A stretch of DNA of 64,000 nucleotides from Nitratireductor aquibiodomus NL21 = JCM 21793 (GCF_000615975.1 NZ_BAMP01000002.1:60946-124945), one strand, 5' to 3'; numbered from the stretch's first letter, positions 26,986 to 35,796 are shown. Program-made: numbers and translations. The notes: generated by a model not told the origin, from the sequence alone.

Positions 26986-27445
26986 GTGCGGAACACGGCA
27001 GGCTCAGGGTTCTGGCTGGCGGCAAGTCCGCCGATGCCTATGATCTGAGCGAGCAGGTTGGCTTTGTACTGCGCAAGGCCAACCAGCGCCATCTGGCGAT
27101 TTTCGCTTCCCGCATCAGCATCTTACGCCGCCGCAGTTTGCGGCTCTTGCCAAGCTGCATGAGGTGGGCGCTACCTCGCAGAACCAGCTTGGCCAGCTTG
27201 TGGCCATGGATGCGGCGACGATCAAAGGGGTGATCGACCGGTTGAAGGCGCGTGACCTGGTGGTGCTAGAGCCCCATGGGCGTGACCGGCGGAGGCTTGT
27301 CGTGAGCCTAAGCGACGAAGGCAGGAATCTGATTGAAACGCTGCTTCCGGATGCGCTGGAGGTGAGCGAGGAAACGCTCGCGCCCCTCACGCCGCGCGAG
27401 ACCGCAACCTTCCTGCGCCTTCTAGCGAAGCTGGCCGAAGGATAA
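26982..27445 (+). CDS. MarR family transcriptional regulator (frameshifted as sequenced)
   Basis: About 154 residues when restored. It starts at ATG 26982, overlapping the PF06684 stop. The first frame gives YDLSEQVGFVLRKANQRHLAIF; one base (probably G) is missing near 27119, then LTPPQFAALAKLHEVGATSQNQLGQLV continues, with the winged helix MDAATIKGVIDRLKARDLVV and wing PHGRDRRRLVV. It ends the operon and is the best candidate to bind the shared palindromic element at 20291-20312 and 14752-14773. It abuts the convergent transporter gene with no gap. Confidence 0.87.
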
Positions 27446-28081
27446 CTACTGCCGCTGGTTAAGGGCCGGGCCGGGGCGCAGCAGGGCCAGAAGCGCGCCA
27501 TAGGGTGCCAGCATGGCAAGGCCGATCAGTATCTTCACCACAAAATCGCCGAGCGCCAGCGAAAGCCAGAGCGGTGCCTCCATGCCTGTGCCGAACAGCG
27601 ATACGGGGAAGGCAAGCGAGCCATCCTGCAGGCCGAAGGCCGTGTCGAGAAAGGCGAAGCGGGCAGCAAAGGCCAGCGAGAAGAAGAGCAACGTGTCGAG
27701 CACGGAGCCGATCAGCGTCGAGATCAGCGGTGCGCGCCACCAGGCGCGGCCGCGAAGCCGGTCGAACACGGCCACGTCCAGCAGTTGCGCAAAGAGAAAC
27801 GCGGCGCCGGAGGCGATGGCAATGCGCGGGCTTGCGAGCCATACCGAGAGCACCACTGCAAGCAGGAAGCCGGAGAGCACGACGCGCCGGGCGGCACCGG
27901 GGCCAAAGCGGCGGTTCGTCAGATCGTTGACGAGAAACGCTACGGGATAGGTAAACGCACCCCAGGTCAACAGATCGCCGAGACCGAAATGCTGAAACGG
28001 ATACTGGACGAGAAAATTGGAGGCGGTGACGATGAACGCCATGGCGGCCATAAACGGCCAGATCGCATAAAGACGATTCAT
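27446..28081 (-). CDS. Queuosine precursor transporter, VUT family (YhhQ-like)
   Basis: A 211-residue inner-membrane protein with about six helices. Family marks are ASNFLVQYPF near the N-terminus, TYPVAFLVNDLTNRRFG, and FAQLLDVAVFDRLR. YhhQ proteins import preQ0/preQ1 for queuosine tRNA modification. A preQ1-I riboswitch directly in front of the start supports this assignment. The Shine-Dalgarno AGGA is 7 bases from the ATG and is part of the riboswitch. Confidence 0.93.
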   Translation of the reverse strand: MNRLYAIWPFMAAMAFIVTASNFLVQYPFQHFGLGDLLTWGAFTYPVAFLVNDLTNRRFGPGAARRVVLSGFLLAVVLSVWLASPRIAIASGAAFLFAQLLDVAVFDRLRGRAWWRAPLISTLIGSVLDTLLFFSLAFAARFAFLDTAFGLQDGSLAFPVSLFGTGMEAPLWLSLALGDFVVKILIGLAMLAPYGALLALLRPGPALNQRQ

Positions 28082-28110
28082 TTTTTTATCCTGGGTGATG
28101 GAACCAGAAA
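28079..28110 (-). promoter_or_regulatory. preQ1-I riboswitch (translational)
   Basis: Read on the minus strand: P1 arm UUCUGG (28104-28109), loop UUCCAUCAC, P1 arm CCAGGA (28089-28094), then an A-rich tail directly joined to the AUG (28079-28081). This matches the preQ1-I layout of a GGUUC...ACCC hairpin followed by AUAAAAAA. The loop CAU (28098-28100) can pair with the start AUG to make the P2 pseudoknot. The AGGA ribosome site lies in the 3' arm of P1. Ligand binding should therefore hide both the ribosome site and the start codon. No transcription terminator is present between aptamer and gene. Confidence 0.8.
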
Positions 28111-28220
28111 GCCCGCCATCAGCGCATTGTCAGTCAGGCAGAAGCCCATTCCCGAACTGCGCGGCCATGGCGGGCCGATGAATTTTATTGCCGGGCCGCA
28201 GCCATGCTGCGGCAGATGCC

Positions 28221-28516
28221 TCAGGCCGCGGCTTGCTCAGCGATCTTCTTCTCGACCTGCTTCTTGAGCAGACGAGCGCGCTGGGAAAGCTCGTTGCTTT
28301 CGCCTTGACGAGAAACGCGTCGAGACCGCCGCGGTGCTCAACCGTGCGCAGGGCATTGGCGGAAACGCGCAGGCGCACGTTCTGGCCGAGAGCCTCGGAC
28401 TGAAGCGTTACATGGCACAGATTGGGCAGAAAGCGACGACGCGTCTTGTTGTTCGCGTGGCTCACATTGTTGCCGGTCATTACGGCTTTGCCGGTCAGTT
28501 CGCAGGCGCGGGACAT
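28221..28516 (-). CDS. rpmB: 50S ribosomal protein L28 (frameshifted as sequenced)
   Basis: Restored length is 98 residues, normal for L28 in this group. ATG 28516 begins [31 protein letters not shown], unmistakable L28. The frame is correct to [10 protein letters not shown]; one base is missing near 28295 (should read [21 protein letters not shown]), and the restored frame stops at 28221-28223. As L28 is an important ribosomal protein and the rest is perfectly conserved, a sequencing error is much more likely than a real mutation. Confidence 0.93.
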
Positions 28517-28770
28517 TTTTCAAACCTTCATCGTCTTGGCCCGTCCATACCCAACTGCCGCACCTGAAACTGGCGGCGCGCGGTCGGTTGTTGGCGGCCT
28601 TATGGAAAAAGTTGCCGTTCCATAGAGATATTTGGCGTGTGGGTCAAGCACCCTGCGACGCGGTTCGGACAATCTCCATGGCCCTTTTCCAAAGATTTGC
28701 CTTATTATTCTTCTTTAGACAAGGGGAGGGACGCGCCGGCTTGCCGGCATGCTGGAGGGCACGGCTCGTG

Positions 28771-29535
28771 ATGCGGTGTGCAGCTACTCGTTTTTCTCTC
28801 GCAATCGCCCTGCTGGCTTTGGCGGGAAGTGCCCGCGCGGAGAGCGAGACCCATCGCTTTCGCTACAGTGCGTCGCTGTTTGGCATTCCCATTGGAAAGG
28901 CAGATTTCACAAGCCGGCTCGAAGAGAGCCGCTTCGAGGTGTCGGGCCGCTTTGCGAGCGCGGGTGTGGCCCGTCTTTTTGACAGGACAGATGGGACCGT
29001 GAGTTCCAAAGGCCGGCTTTCCGGGAGGTCTGTTGTGCCGTCTTCCTACGAGCTGGCCTATGTCAGCGGCGAGAAACGGGAGACGACGTCAATCCGCTAC
29101 AGCAAGGGGCAGGTTGTCAAAACGGTCATAACCCCGAAGCCGAAGAAACGCGGCAAGGACTGGATCGCCGTGTCGAAAGAGGACCTGGCCGGTGCTCTCG
29201 ATCCCCTGTCCGCGCTCCTCTCGCCGGCGCAGAATGCGGCGGATGTCTGCAATCGCCGGTTCAGGGTTTTCGACGGTGAGATGCGGGCTGACATCGTGTT
29301 TTCGCCGGCTGCGAAGGGCGAACACATTGGCAGGGACCTTGTCACCTGCAAGGCGCGTTTCATTCCGGTGTCGGGTTATCGAAAGGGGCGTTCCACAATC
29401 GCTTTCCTGCGGGACAGGGCTCGTATATTGGTTGCTTTCAAACCGCTTGGCACGCGTGGTCATCACACGCCCGTTCAGGCGCGGATCGGAACCAAGATTG
29501 GCACGGTCCATATTGAGGGCCGGCCGGTCGATTGA
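28771..29535 (+). CDS. DUF3108 domain-containing exported protein
   Basis: A 254-residue protein with a Sec signal peptide (RFSLAIALLALAGSARA) and a DUF3108 beta-rich region (HRFRYSASLFGIPIGKADF). ATG 28771 is used; GTG 28768, directly before it, lies 9 bases after GGAGG and may be the true start. The family is periplasmic or envelope-associated and of unknown function. Confidence 0.85.
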   Translation: MRCAATRFSLAIALLALAGSARAESETHRFRYSASLFGIPIGKADFTSRLEESRFEVSGRFASAGVARLFDRTDGTVSSKGRLSGRSVVPSSYELAYVSGEKRETTSIRYSKGQVVKTVITPKPKKRGKDWIAVSKEDLAGALDPLSALLSPAQNAADVCNRRFRVFDGEMRADIVFSPAAKGEHIGRDLVTCKARFIPVSGYRKGRSTIAFLRDRARILVAFKPLGTRGHHTPVQARIGTKIGTVHIEGRPVD

Positions 29536-29559
29536 GGCGCTTCGCCCGGGGAGGGGACT

Positions 29560-30450
29560 TTGGCACGTGCCACGCTGATCGGCTTTACGGCTGTCATCAT
29601 GTGGGCGCTTCTGGCGCTTTTTACCGCTGGTTCAGGAGCGGTCCCGCCATTTCTTCTGTCTGCCCTTTCCTTTTCGGTGGCGACGCTGATTGGCCTCGTC
29701 ATGCGGATTGCAGCGCCACCAGCCGGGCCAGCGGAGCCTGTTCCGCCTGTGGTCTGGCTCATCGGTATCGCCGGGCTTTTCGGTTATCACTTCTTCTACT
29801 TCACGGCACTGCGCAATGCGCCGGCGGTGGAAGCGAGCCTGATCGCCTATCTCTGGCCTCTGCTGATCGTGCTGGGCTCCGCGCTAATGCCGGGAGAAAG
29901 GCTCGGCTGGCACCACATTGCGGGCGCGCTTCTGGGGCTCGCCGGAACGGCGCTGATCATCACCAAGGGTGGCGGGTTCAGTTTTGAAAGCCGCTATGCA
30001 CTGGGCTACGCGGCGGCGGGAGCCTGTGCCCTGTTCTGGTCCGGCTATTCGCTTCTGTCGCGGCGGTTTCAGGCCGTGCCAACCAGCATTGTCACCTGGT
30101 TCTGCGCGGCAACGGCGATCCTTTCAGCGCTTTGCCATGTGGGACTGGAAGAGACGGTGTGGCCGGTCTCCACGACTGAATGGCTCAACGTGCTCGGCCT
30201 CGGTCTCATGCCGGTTGGTGCGGCGTTCTATGCCTGGGATTACGGGGTCAAGCGCGGCAACATTCAGGTTCTGGGTGCAGCAAGCTACGCCGCGCCGCTC
30301 CTTTCGACGCTGATCCTGATTGCCGCCGGTGCTGCCGAGCCGACAGCAAACATCATCGCTGCCTGTCTCCTGATCACATTCGGTGCGGCACTTGCGGCGA
30401 AGAACATGATCCTGAGGCCGCGCAGGCGTGAGGCAGACGCGGCATCATAG
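29560..30450 (+). CDS. DMT superfamily exporter, EamA type (YddG-like)
   Basis: A 296-residue inner-membrane protein with ten predicted helices in two EamA repeats. TTG 29560 is the start, with GGAGGGG just upstream. Segments FGYHFFYFTALRNAPAVEASLIAYLWPLLIV and the second-repeat GAAFYAWDYGVKRGNIQVLGAASYAAPLLSTL resemble the aromatic amino acid exporter YddG. Substrate is not proven. Confidence 0.85.
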   Translation: MARATLIGFTAVIMWALLALFTAGSGAVPPFLLSALSFSVATLIGLVMRIAAPPAGPAEPVPPVVWLIGIAGLFGYHFFYFTALRNAPAVEASLIAYLWPLLIVLGSALMPGERLGWHHIAGALLGLAGTALIITKGGGFSFESRYALGYAAAGACALFWSGYSLLSRRFQAVPTSIVTWFCAATAILSALCHVGLEETVWPVSTTEWLNVLGLGLMPVGAAFYAWDYGVKRGNIQVLGAASYAAPLLSTLILIAAGAAEPTANIIAACLLITFGAALAAKNMILRPRRREADAAS

Positions 30451-30452
30451 AA

Positions 30453-31220
30453 TCAGGAAATATCCTTGCGCTTCCTGATTTCGGTGAAGACGGCCTCGTC
30501 GCTCGCGTCTTCCATGCCGAGATTGCGGCGGATTACCGGGTCGTGCCAGCGCAGGAACGGGTTGGTGGCCATCTCCCTGCCGACGGTGGTCGGCAGTGTG
30601 GGCCTGCCTTCGCTACGAAGACGGGAGATTTCCTTTGCGCGCTCCCTGAGCGCCGAGTTGGTCGGGTCAACGGTCAGGGCGAAGCGGGCATTGGTTTCCG
30701 TATATTCATGGCCGCAATAGACGATCGTTTCCAGGGGGAGTGCGGCGAGCTTCTTCAGTGAAGCGAGCATGACGGGCGGTTTGCACTCGAAAAGGCGGCC
30801 GCAGCCGAGTGCAAACAGCGTGTCGGCAGTGAACACGATCCCAGCTTCGGCGAAGTGATAACTCACATGCCCGGCCGTATGCCCCGGTGTCTCGATCACC
30901 GTCGCGCCCTGTTTTCCGACCGAAACCGTGTCGCCTTCGCTCACCGTGCGATCTATGCCGGGAATGCGATCGGCTTCCGCCGCCGGACCCGTGATGGTGA
31001 GGCCAAAGCGCTCCTTGAGGGCGAGGTTCGCCTCCACATGGTCCGGGTGGTGATGGGTGGTGAGGATCATTGTCGGGCGCCAGCCGGTGCGCTCGACGGC
31101 GGACAGGATGGCGCGTTCTTCCGGCGCGTCGATGAGGGCTGTCTCGCCCGTCTCCGTGTCATGGACCAGAATGCCGAAATTGTCGCTCCGGCACATAAAC
31201 TGCTCGATCTTCAAGGCCAT
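30453..31220 (-). CDS. gloB: Hydroxyacylglutathione hydrolase (glyoxalase II)
   Basis: A 255-residue metallo-beta-lactamase-fold enzyme that cleaves S-lactoylglutathione to lactate and glutathione. ATG 31220 is preferred, with GGAGAG upstream. Metal motif THHHPDH (THxHxDH) near residue 55, ETPGHTAGHVSYHF, FTADTLFALGCGRLFE and CGHEYTETN are all present. The C-terminal helical domain of glyoxalase II is complete. A methyltransferase gene is divergent, a common pairing in this order. Confidence 0.95.
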   Translation of the reverse strand: MALKIEQFMCRSDNFGILVHDTETGETALIDAPEERAILSAVERTGWRPTMILTTHHHPDHVEANLALKERFGLTITGPAAEADRIPGIDRTVSEGDTVSVGKQGATVIETPGHTAGHVSYHFAEAGIVFTADTLFALGCGRLFECKPPVMLASLKKLAALPLETIVYCGHEYTETNARFALTVDPTNSALRERAKEISRLRSEGRPTLPTTVGREMATNPFLRWHDPVIRRNLGMEDASDEAVFTEIRKRKDIS

Positions 31221-31324
31221 GAATCTCTCCGTTGTCGGCTGGACGATAGGGCGAGGGCGGCGGCTTGTCACGCCGGGTGCGACAATTCTTGCCGGTGTCG
31301 TGGAAGGGGGGTACCGTCACAGCC

Positions 31325-32089
31325 ATGATTTCGGACATTGTTGCGCTTCGCGCCTTCTATTCATCCCTGCTTGGTCGCCTGGCCGAGCGCTCCCTTGCGA
31401 TGGCGCTGTCGTCCATCTGGTCGAAGAGCACCAGCGAACGTCTGGTGGGCCTTGGCTATACATTGCCCTGGCTCGACCGTTTCGGCGCAGATGCGGAGCG
31501 TGCATTTGCCTTCATGCCGGCCATGCAGGGGGCGGTGCCGTGGCCGGCGGGGCAAGCCTCAACCACAGCACTGGTGTTCGAGGAGGAACTGCCACTCCCC
31601 GACTCCTCCGTGGATCGGGTTCTCATGGTTCATGCGCTGGAGCACACGGAGAATCCGCAGCAGGCGCTGCTGGAGATATGGCGTGTTCTTGCGCCCGGTG
31701 GCCGCCTTGTGATCGCAGTGCCGAATCGGCGCGGCATGTGGGCGCGTTTCGAAAACACCCCCTTCGGCACCGGTCGGCCCTATTCCCGCACGCAGCTGGC
31801 CGAGGCGCTGCGCGAAGCGAACTTTACCGCGACGGCCTGGGGCGACGCCCTGCATTTTCCACCCTCCGAGCGGCGCTTTGTCCTGCGGCTTCATCAATTG
31901 CTGGAACAGGCCGGACGGCGCTTCTGGCCGATTTTCGCCGGCGTTCTGGTGGTGGAGGCTGAAAAGCGTCTCTACCAGGGGCTGCCGGTGACAGCCCGCG
32001 CATCGCGTCGTGTCTTCGTGCCGGTGCTTTCACCGCAGGGCGCAACGCGCGTCGGCGCCCTCAGGCGCAATCAGGAAAGGGAGTGCTGA
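31325..32089 (+). CDS. Class I SAM-dependent methyltransferase
   Basis: A 254-residue protein with a methyltransferase_11 core. The usual N-terminal glycine-rich motif I is weak, but SSVDRVLMVHALEHTENPQQALLEIWRVLAPGGRLVIAVPN (motifs around the acidic loop and post-I/III) is clear. ATG 31325 is used. Divergent from gloB. Substrate unknown. Confidence 0.87.
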   Translation: MISDIVALRAFYSSLLGRLAERSLAMALSSIWSKSTSERLVGLGYTLPWLDRFGADAERAFAFMPAMQGAVPWPAGQASTTALVFEEELPLPDSSVDRVLMVHALEHTENPQQALLEIWRVLAPGGRLVIAVPNRRGMWARFENTPFGTGRPYSRTQLAEALREANFTATAWGDALHFPPSERRFVLRLHQLLEQAGRRFWPIFAGVLVVEAEKRLYQGLPVTARASRRVFVPVLSPQGATRVGALRRNQEREC

Positions 32090-32092
32090 TCA

Positions 32093-33159
32093 ATGGCGAT
32101 GGATACCCGGATTACCGAACTTTTTGACATTGAACTTCCGATCCTGCTTGCGCCGATGGCGGGGTCTGCCGGATCGGAGCTCGCGATTGCGGTCTGTGAG
32201 GCAGGCGGGCTCGGCTCGCTGCCCTGCGCTCTGCTCACGCCGGAAAAAATCCGCACGGAAATGGGCATTATACGTCAGCGCACCGACAGGCCGGTCAATC
32301 TGAATTTCTTCTGCCATGTGCCACCCACGCCCGATGCGGAGCGGGAAGCGGCGTGGCGTGAGCGCCTGCAGCCCTATTATTCCGAGTTTGGAATCGATCC
32401 GGATGCCGCACCTCCCGGGGCTGGGCGCAATCCTTTCAACGAAGAAAGCTGTGCCATCGTGGAAGAATTCCGACCGGAGGTGGTGAGCTTCCATTTTGGC
32501 CTGCCGGACGCTGTGCTGATGCAGCGCGTTCGTTCGACCGGCGCGAAGATCATTGCTTCCGCCACGACCGTCGCCGAGGCGCGCTTTCTCGAAGAGAATG
32601 GCTGCCACGCGATCATCGCCCAGGGGGCGGAAGCAGGCGGGCATCGAGGCGTATTTCTCGAACCGGACATCGCCACACAGCCCGGCACACTGGCGCTGGT
32701 GCCGCAGGTGGTTGATGCGGTCTCCGTGCCGGTCATTGCTGCGGGCGGAATCTCGGATGGCCGCGCGGTTGCCGCGTGTTTCATGCTTGGGGCATCCGCC
32801 GTTCAGGTCGGGACGGCCTATCTGCAATCGCCGGAAGCGCTCACCAGCCCCGGCCACCGCGATGCGCTTGCGCTTGCGCGCGATGACCGCACGGTTCTGA
32901 CCAATGTCTTCACGGGCCGGCCTGCCCGCGGTCTCCTGAACCGCTTCGTCAGTGAGGTGGGTCCGGTGAGCGACAGGCTCCAGCGTTTCCGCTGGCCACA
33001 GCGGCGGTGGGGCCACTGCGTGCCGCTGCCGAGAAGGCGGGGGTGAGCGATTTTTCGCCGCTCTGGGCGGGTCAGGCAGCACCGCTCGCCGTTCCGATGC
33101 CGGCGGGCGAACTGACCGCCAAACTGGCCCGTGATGCCGAAACGCTTCTTCGAGGATAG
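32093..33159 (+). CDS. Nitronate monooxygenase/2-nitropropane dioxygenase-like FMN enzyme (frameshifted as sequenced)
   Basis: Restored length is about 355 residues. ATG 32093 lies 3 bases after the methyltransferase stop. FMN-barrel motifs are LLAPMAGSAGSELAIAVCEAGGLGSLP, AEAGGHRG with the phosphate-binding Gly-rich turn, and VIAAGGISDGRAVAACFMLGASAVQVGTAYL. A base is missing near 32974, after GPVSD; the restored frame ends with KLARDAETLLRG at the TAG 33157-33159. It oxidises toxic alkyl nitronates in the family; here it may be a general FMN reductase. Confidence 0.88.
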
Positions 33160-33241
33160 CGTTTACCTCAGGGGTAATTGGTTTCATTCGGAAGGCGCTG
33201 CAATGTGCTCTCAAACAGTGTTTGAGAGAAGGACTTCGCAC

Positions 33242-33567
33242 ATGCCAGCTACGCCATCGGTCATCTTCGCAATGTCGTCATGGGTCCGGCCATCGTCGAA
33301 TATCTGGAGCGTATCGATGAATCGCTCGAGCCGTTCGGCGGGCATTTCATCATCCACGGTGCGCTGCCGGACGTGAAGGAAGGAAACTGGGAGGGCGACC
33401 TGATCGTGATCGCCTTTCCAGACCGCGGGAAGGCTGATGCCTGGTATGCCTCTCCGGCTTATCAGGCCATCAAGACCCTGCGCAGCGACAACTCAGACGG
33501 CCAGATCCTGTTGATCGACGGTGTCGACGCCGACCATAGGGCAAGCGATATTCTGTCTGCAGCATGA
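33242..33567 (+). CDS. DUF1330 domain-containing protein (frameshifted as sequenced)
   Basis: About 108 residues when restored. The best start is ATG 33242, with AAGGA upstream. After MP, one base is missing near 33248; the true frame then reads YAIGHLRNVVMGPAIVEYLERIDESLEPFGGHFIIHGALPDV, typical of the small ferredoxin-like DUF1330 dimers. Function of the family is unknown. The uninterrupted part alone starts at 33280 and would lack the first strand. Confidence 0.82.
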
Positions 33568-33597
33568 GGGCGGCGAAGCTTGTCTTACCCGAACACC

Positions 33598-34563
33598 TCA
33601 GAACTTCATCTTGAAGCCACCGGAGATTGTGACGGTGCGGAACTCGAGACCGCCACCATCCTGAAATGCCCCAACCGGCGCGCCGGAAGCGATTTCGGAA
33701 ATCCGCACATCGCCGATTTTATGGAAATGTTGCTCGAAATTTCCGGCGACAAACAGATTGGCGTTTTTGGTGAGGTTATATTCTACCCGCCCGGAGAGAG
33801 AAACGAACGGCAGGGTGCCAAAATCACCGTTGAAACGCACGTCGCGCGACCAGTGGTGGTCTTCATCCTCGACTTTGAAGTTGAGGCCCCCGCGCGCCTG
33901 GAGGGAGAAGGTCCAGCCTTTGTGCCTTGCGGTGGCTTCTGCCCCCAGGAAGACGCCCGGAAATTTCTGCTGATAGGAGATGCCACGCTCACTGTCGCGG
34001 AAGTTTCCTATATCGTCACGGAAGCCATTTTCGCTATAGACAAATGAACCGCCGAAAGTAGTCCATTTGACGTCTGTATATTTGAAACCACCATGCAGAT
34101 TGAGGGTCAGCGAATCCCTGATCTCAAAATCACGCCCGAGTGCGATATCGCCGGTGAAATAATGGTTTAGCTCCGTGTCGGGGTGAATCGAGCGATCGCT
34201 CCAGTCGTTGAAGGCATAGCTGGGCGATGCATCGAGCCAGTCATAGTCCTCCATTCGGCTTTTCCCGGATATGCCCACTGTCGCGCTTGCCGCCAGCGTC
34301 CACGGGCCGGCAAAACGCGCATGCAAACTCCCAGTCAGAACGGGCGCCTCGCTCTCCCAGAAAAGCGCGCTGACGCGATTTCCAGCAGAGTCGTACACGA
34401 TCTCTTTAGCCCGGAGAAATGTGTAGCCCACGCCTCCGATGAAGGTGACTTCACGGTCGCGCGATGCCAACTCTAACTTGTTTGGGACCAAGAGGTCGGC
34501 TGCAGGCGCCAACGTGGGCAGAACTGAAAACAAAAATATCGCTGAAATAAAAGACTTGCGCAT
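33598..34563 (-). CDS. Omptin family outer-membrane protease
   Basis: A 321-residue protein with a Sec signal peptide ending near APA and a ten-strand barrel pattern ending in the aromatic-terminated strand GGFKMKF. Omptin catalytic elements are visible: the Asp pair in MEDYDWLD and the Asp-His pair in EDEDHHWSRD, plus RSIHPDTELNHY, equivalent to the OmpT stretch after the first Asp pair. OmpT and Pla cut between basic residues and need rough LPS. The upstream region is strikingly AT-rich compared with the surroundings, suggesting acquisition or a supercoiling-sensitive promoter. Confidence 0.92.
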   Translation of the reverse strand: MRKSFISAIFLFSVLPTLAPAADLLVPNKLELASRDREVTFIGGVGYTFLRAKEIVYDSAGNRVSALFWESEAPVLTGSLHARFAGPWTLAASATVGISGKSRMEDYDWLDASPSYAFNDWSDRSIHPDTELNHYFTGDIALGRDFEIRDSLTLNLHGGFKYTDVKWTTFGGSFVYSENGFRDDIGNFRDSERGISYQQKFPGVFLGAEATARHKGWTFSLQARGGLNFKVEDEDHHWSRDVRFNGDFGTLPFVSLSGRVEYNLTKNANLFVAGNFEQHFHKIGDVRISEIASGAPVGAFQDGGGLEFRTVTISGGFKMKF

Positions 34564-34760
34564 CGTTTGGAGTCCACTGTCAAAATTAAGAGCCGCTAAA
34601 GAAATGTAAATAAAGGCACTTCAATATATTTTTTAATGTAATTTTGTTTTATGAAATAATAAGTTGTATTATGAGCCGTATCTCCTTTCTCCCCGAAATC
34701 GTTTTGGGGCATTTGCCAATCAGCTTGGCTGAAGGCGAGATCGCGCGGAGGCTAGAGTAC

Positions 34761-34796
34761 CCGCATCTGTGCGGACGTCAGGTGATTCCACCTGAC
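34761..34796. terminator. Tandem hairpins at the end of metA
   Basis: CCGCA-TCTG-TGCGG (34761-34774) and GTCAGGTG-ATTC-CACCTGAC (34777-34796, perfect 8-bp stem). They lie 12 bases past the metA stop on the minus strand. There is no T-run, so termination may be weak or Rho-assisted. The 34564-34760 stretch before them holds an AT-rich region and no gene. Confidence 0.5.
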
Positions 34797-34807
34797 TGCA
34801 AAATGCC

Positions 34808-35728
34808 CTAGCGCCGGCCGATTTCTTCCAGATCATAGGGCGTGGACTGGTACACCTGGTTGATCCAGTTGCCGAAGAGCAGATGCGCATGGGAACGCCA
34901 GCGGTTGAGAGGCGGGCGGCTGGGATCGTTGTCCGGGTAGTAGCCATGCGGTATGGCAACCTCGGTCCCCGTTGCAACATCGCGGTCATACTCCTCCTTG
35001 AGCGAGGTGGAATCGTATTCGATGTGGTTGAACATGTAGAGCCGGTTGCCTGTCTCTTCCGTCAGGAGGCAGGGGCCGGTTACGTCCGATTCCATGAGCA
35101 CCTGGAGGCCTTTGTCGGCGGGAATGTCGGCAGAGCGGACCTCGGTCCAGCGCGAGACGGGGATGGCGAAATCGTCCGAGAAGCCGGCGAGGAAGGGAGA
35201 GGCGGGTGCATTGTTGCGGTGCCTGAAGACGCCAAAAGCCTTCTTCTCGAGCGTGTATTTGGGAACGCGGTGGAAATGCCAGGCAGCCGCCATCGCACCC
35301 CAGCAGATATAAAAGGATGAGTGGACGTTGGTCAGTGTCCAGTCCAGAATCTGCTCCAGTTCCTTCCAGTAGGTGACGTCCTCGAACGGGAGAAGCTCAA
35401 TCGGCGCACCGGTGATGATGAAGCCGTCGAACTTGCGGTCACGCACTTCCTCCCAGGTCTGGTAGAAGGATATCAGGTGTTCTTCCGGCGTGTTCTTGGC
35501 ACGGTGGTTGCCGATGCGCACGAGGGTCAGTTCCACTTGAAGGGGCGAAGCGCCGATCAGCCGGGCAAATTGTGTCTCGGTGCGGATTTTGTTGGGCATG
35601 AGGTTGAGGAGCCCGATCTGTAGCGGGCGGACGTCCTGCCGCAGCGCTGTCTGCTCGTCCATCACGGACACACCTTCACGCACGAGAACATCGCGGGCGG
35701 GAAGCTGGTCGGGGATCTTGATCGGCAT
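34808..35728 (-). CDS. metA: Homoserine O-acetyltransferase (MetA type)
   Basis: A 306-residue enzyme acylating L-homoserine, the first committed step of methionine synthesis. Catalytic residues fall at the canonical numbers: C142 ([12 protein letters not shown]), H235 and E237 (FNHIEYD). Residue 111 is Glu (GAPIELLPF); in MetA enzymes Glu111 is associated with acetyl-CoA use and Gly111 with succinyl-CoA, so acetylation is predicted. ATG 35728 has GGAG 8 bases upstream. Expression is under a SAM-II riboswitch plus attenuator. Confidence 0.95.
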   Translation of the reverse strand: MPIKIPDQLPARDVLVREGVSVMDEQTALRQDVRPLQIGLLNLMPNKIRTETQFARLIGASPLQVELTLVRIGNHRAKNTPEEHLISFYQTWEEVRDRKFDGFIITGAPIELLPFEDVTYWKELEQILDWTLTNVHSSFYICWGAMAAAWHFHRVPKYTLEKKAFGVFRHRNNAPASPFLAGFSDDFAIPVSRWTEVRSADIPADKGLQVLMESDVTGPCLLTEETGNRLYMFNHIEYDSTSLKEEYDRDVATGTEVAIPHGYYPDNDPSRPPLNRWRSHAHLLFGNWINQVYQSTPYDLEEIGRR

Positions 35729-35742
35729 TGTTTTGCTCCAAC

Positions 35743-35774
35743 AAAAAAGACCGGTGGCGAAATCGCGACCGGTC
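35743..35774 (-). terminator. Rho-independent attenuator in metA leader
   Basis: On the minus strand a 12-bp stem with one G-G mismatch (outer arms GACCGGT/ACCGGTC at 35749-35755 and 35768-35774, inner GCGA/TCGC) is followed by six T residues (plus-strand A-run 35743-35748). It stands between the SAM-II aptamer and the metA ribosome site. It would stop transcription when it forms. Confidence 0.8.
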
Positions 35775-35796
35775 TCAGCAAATTCTGCTTCGCTCG

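Noticed and set aside
33598..34807. Omptin region considered as part of a mobile genomic island
   Set aside because: No integrase, transposase, tRNA junction or direct repeats flank it. Only composition of the upstream stretch is unusual, so it is reported as an observation, not as a mobile element.
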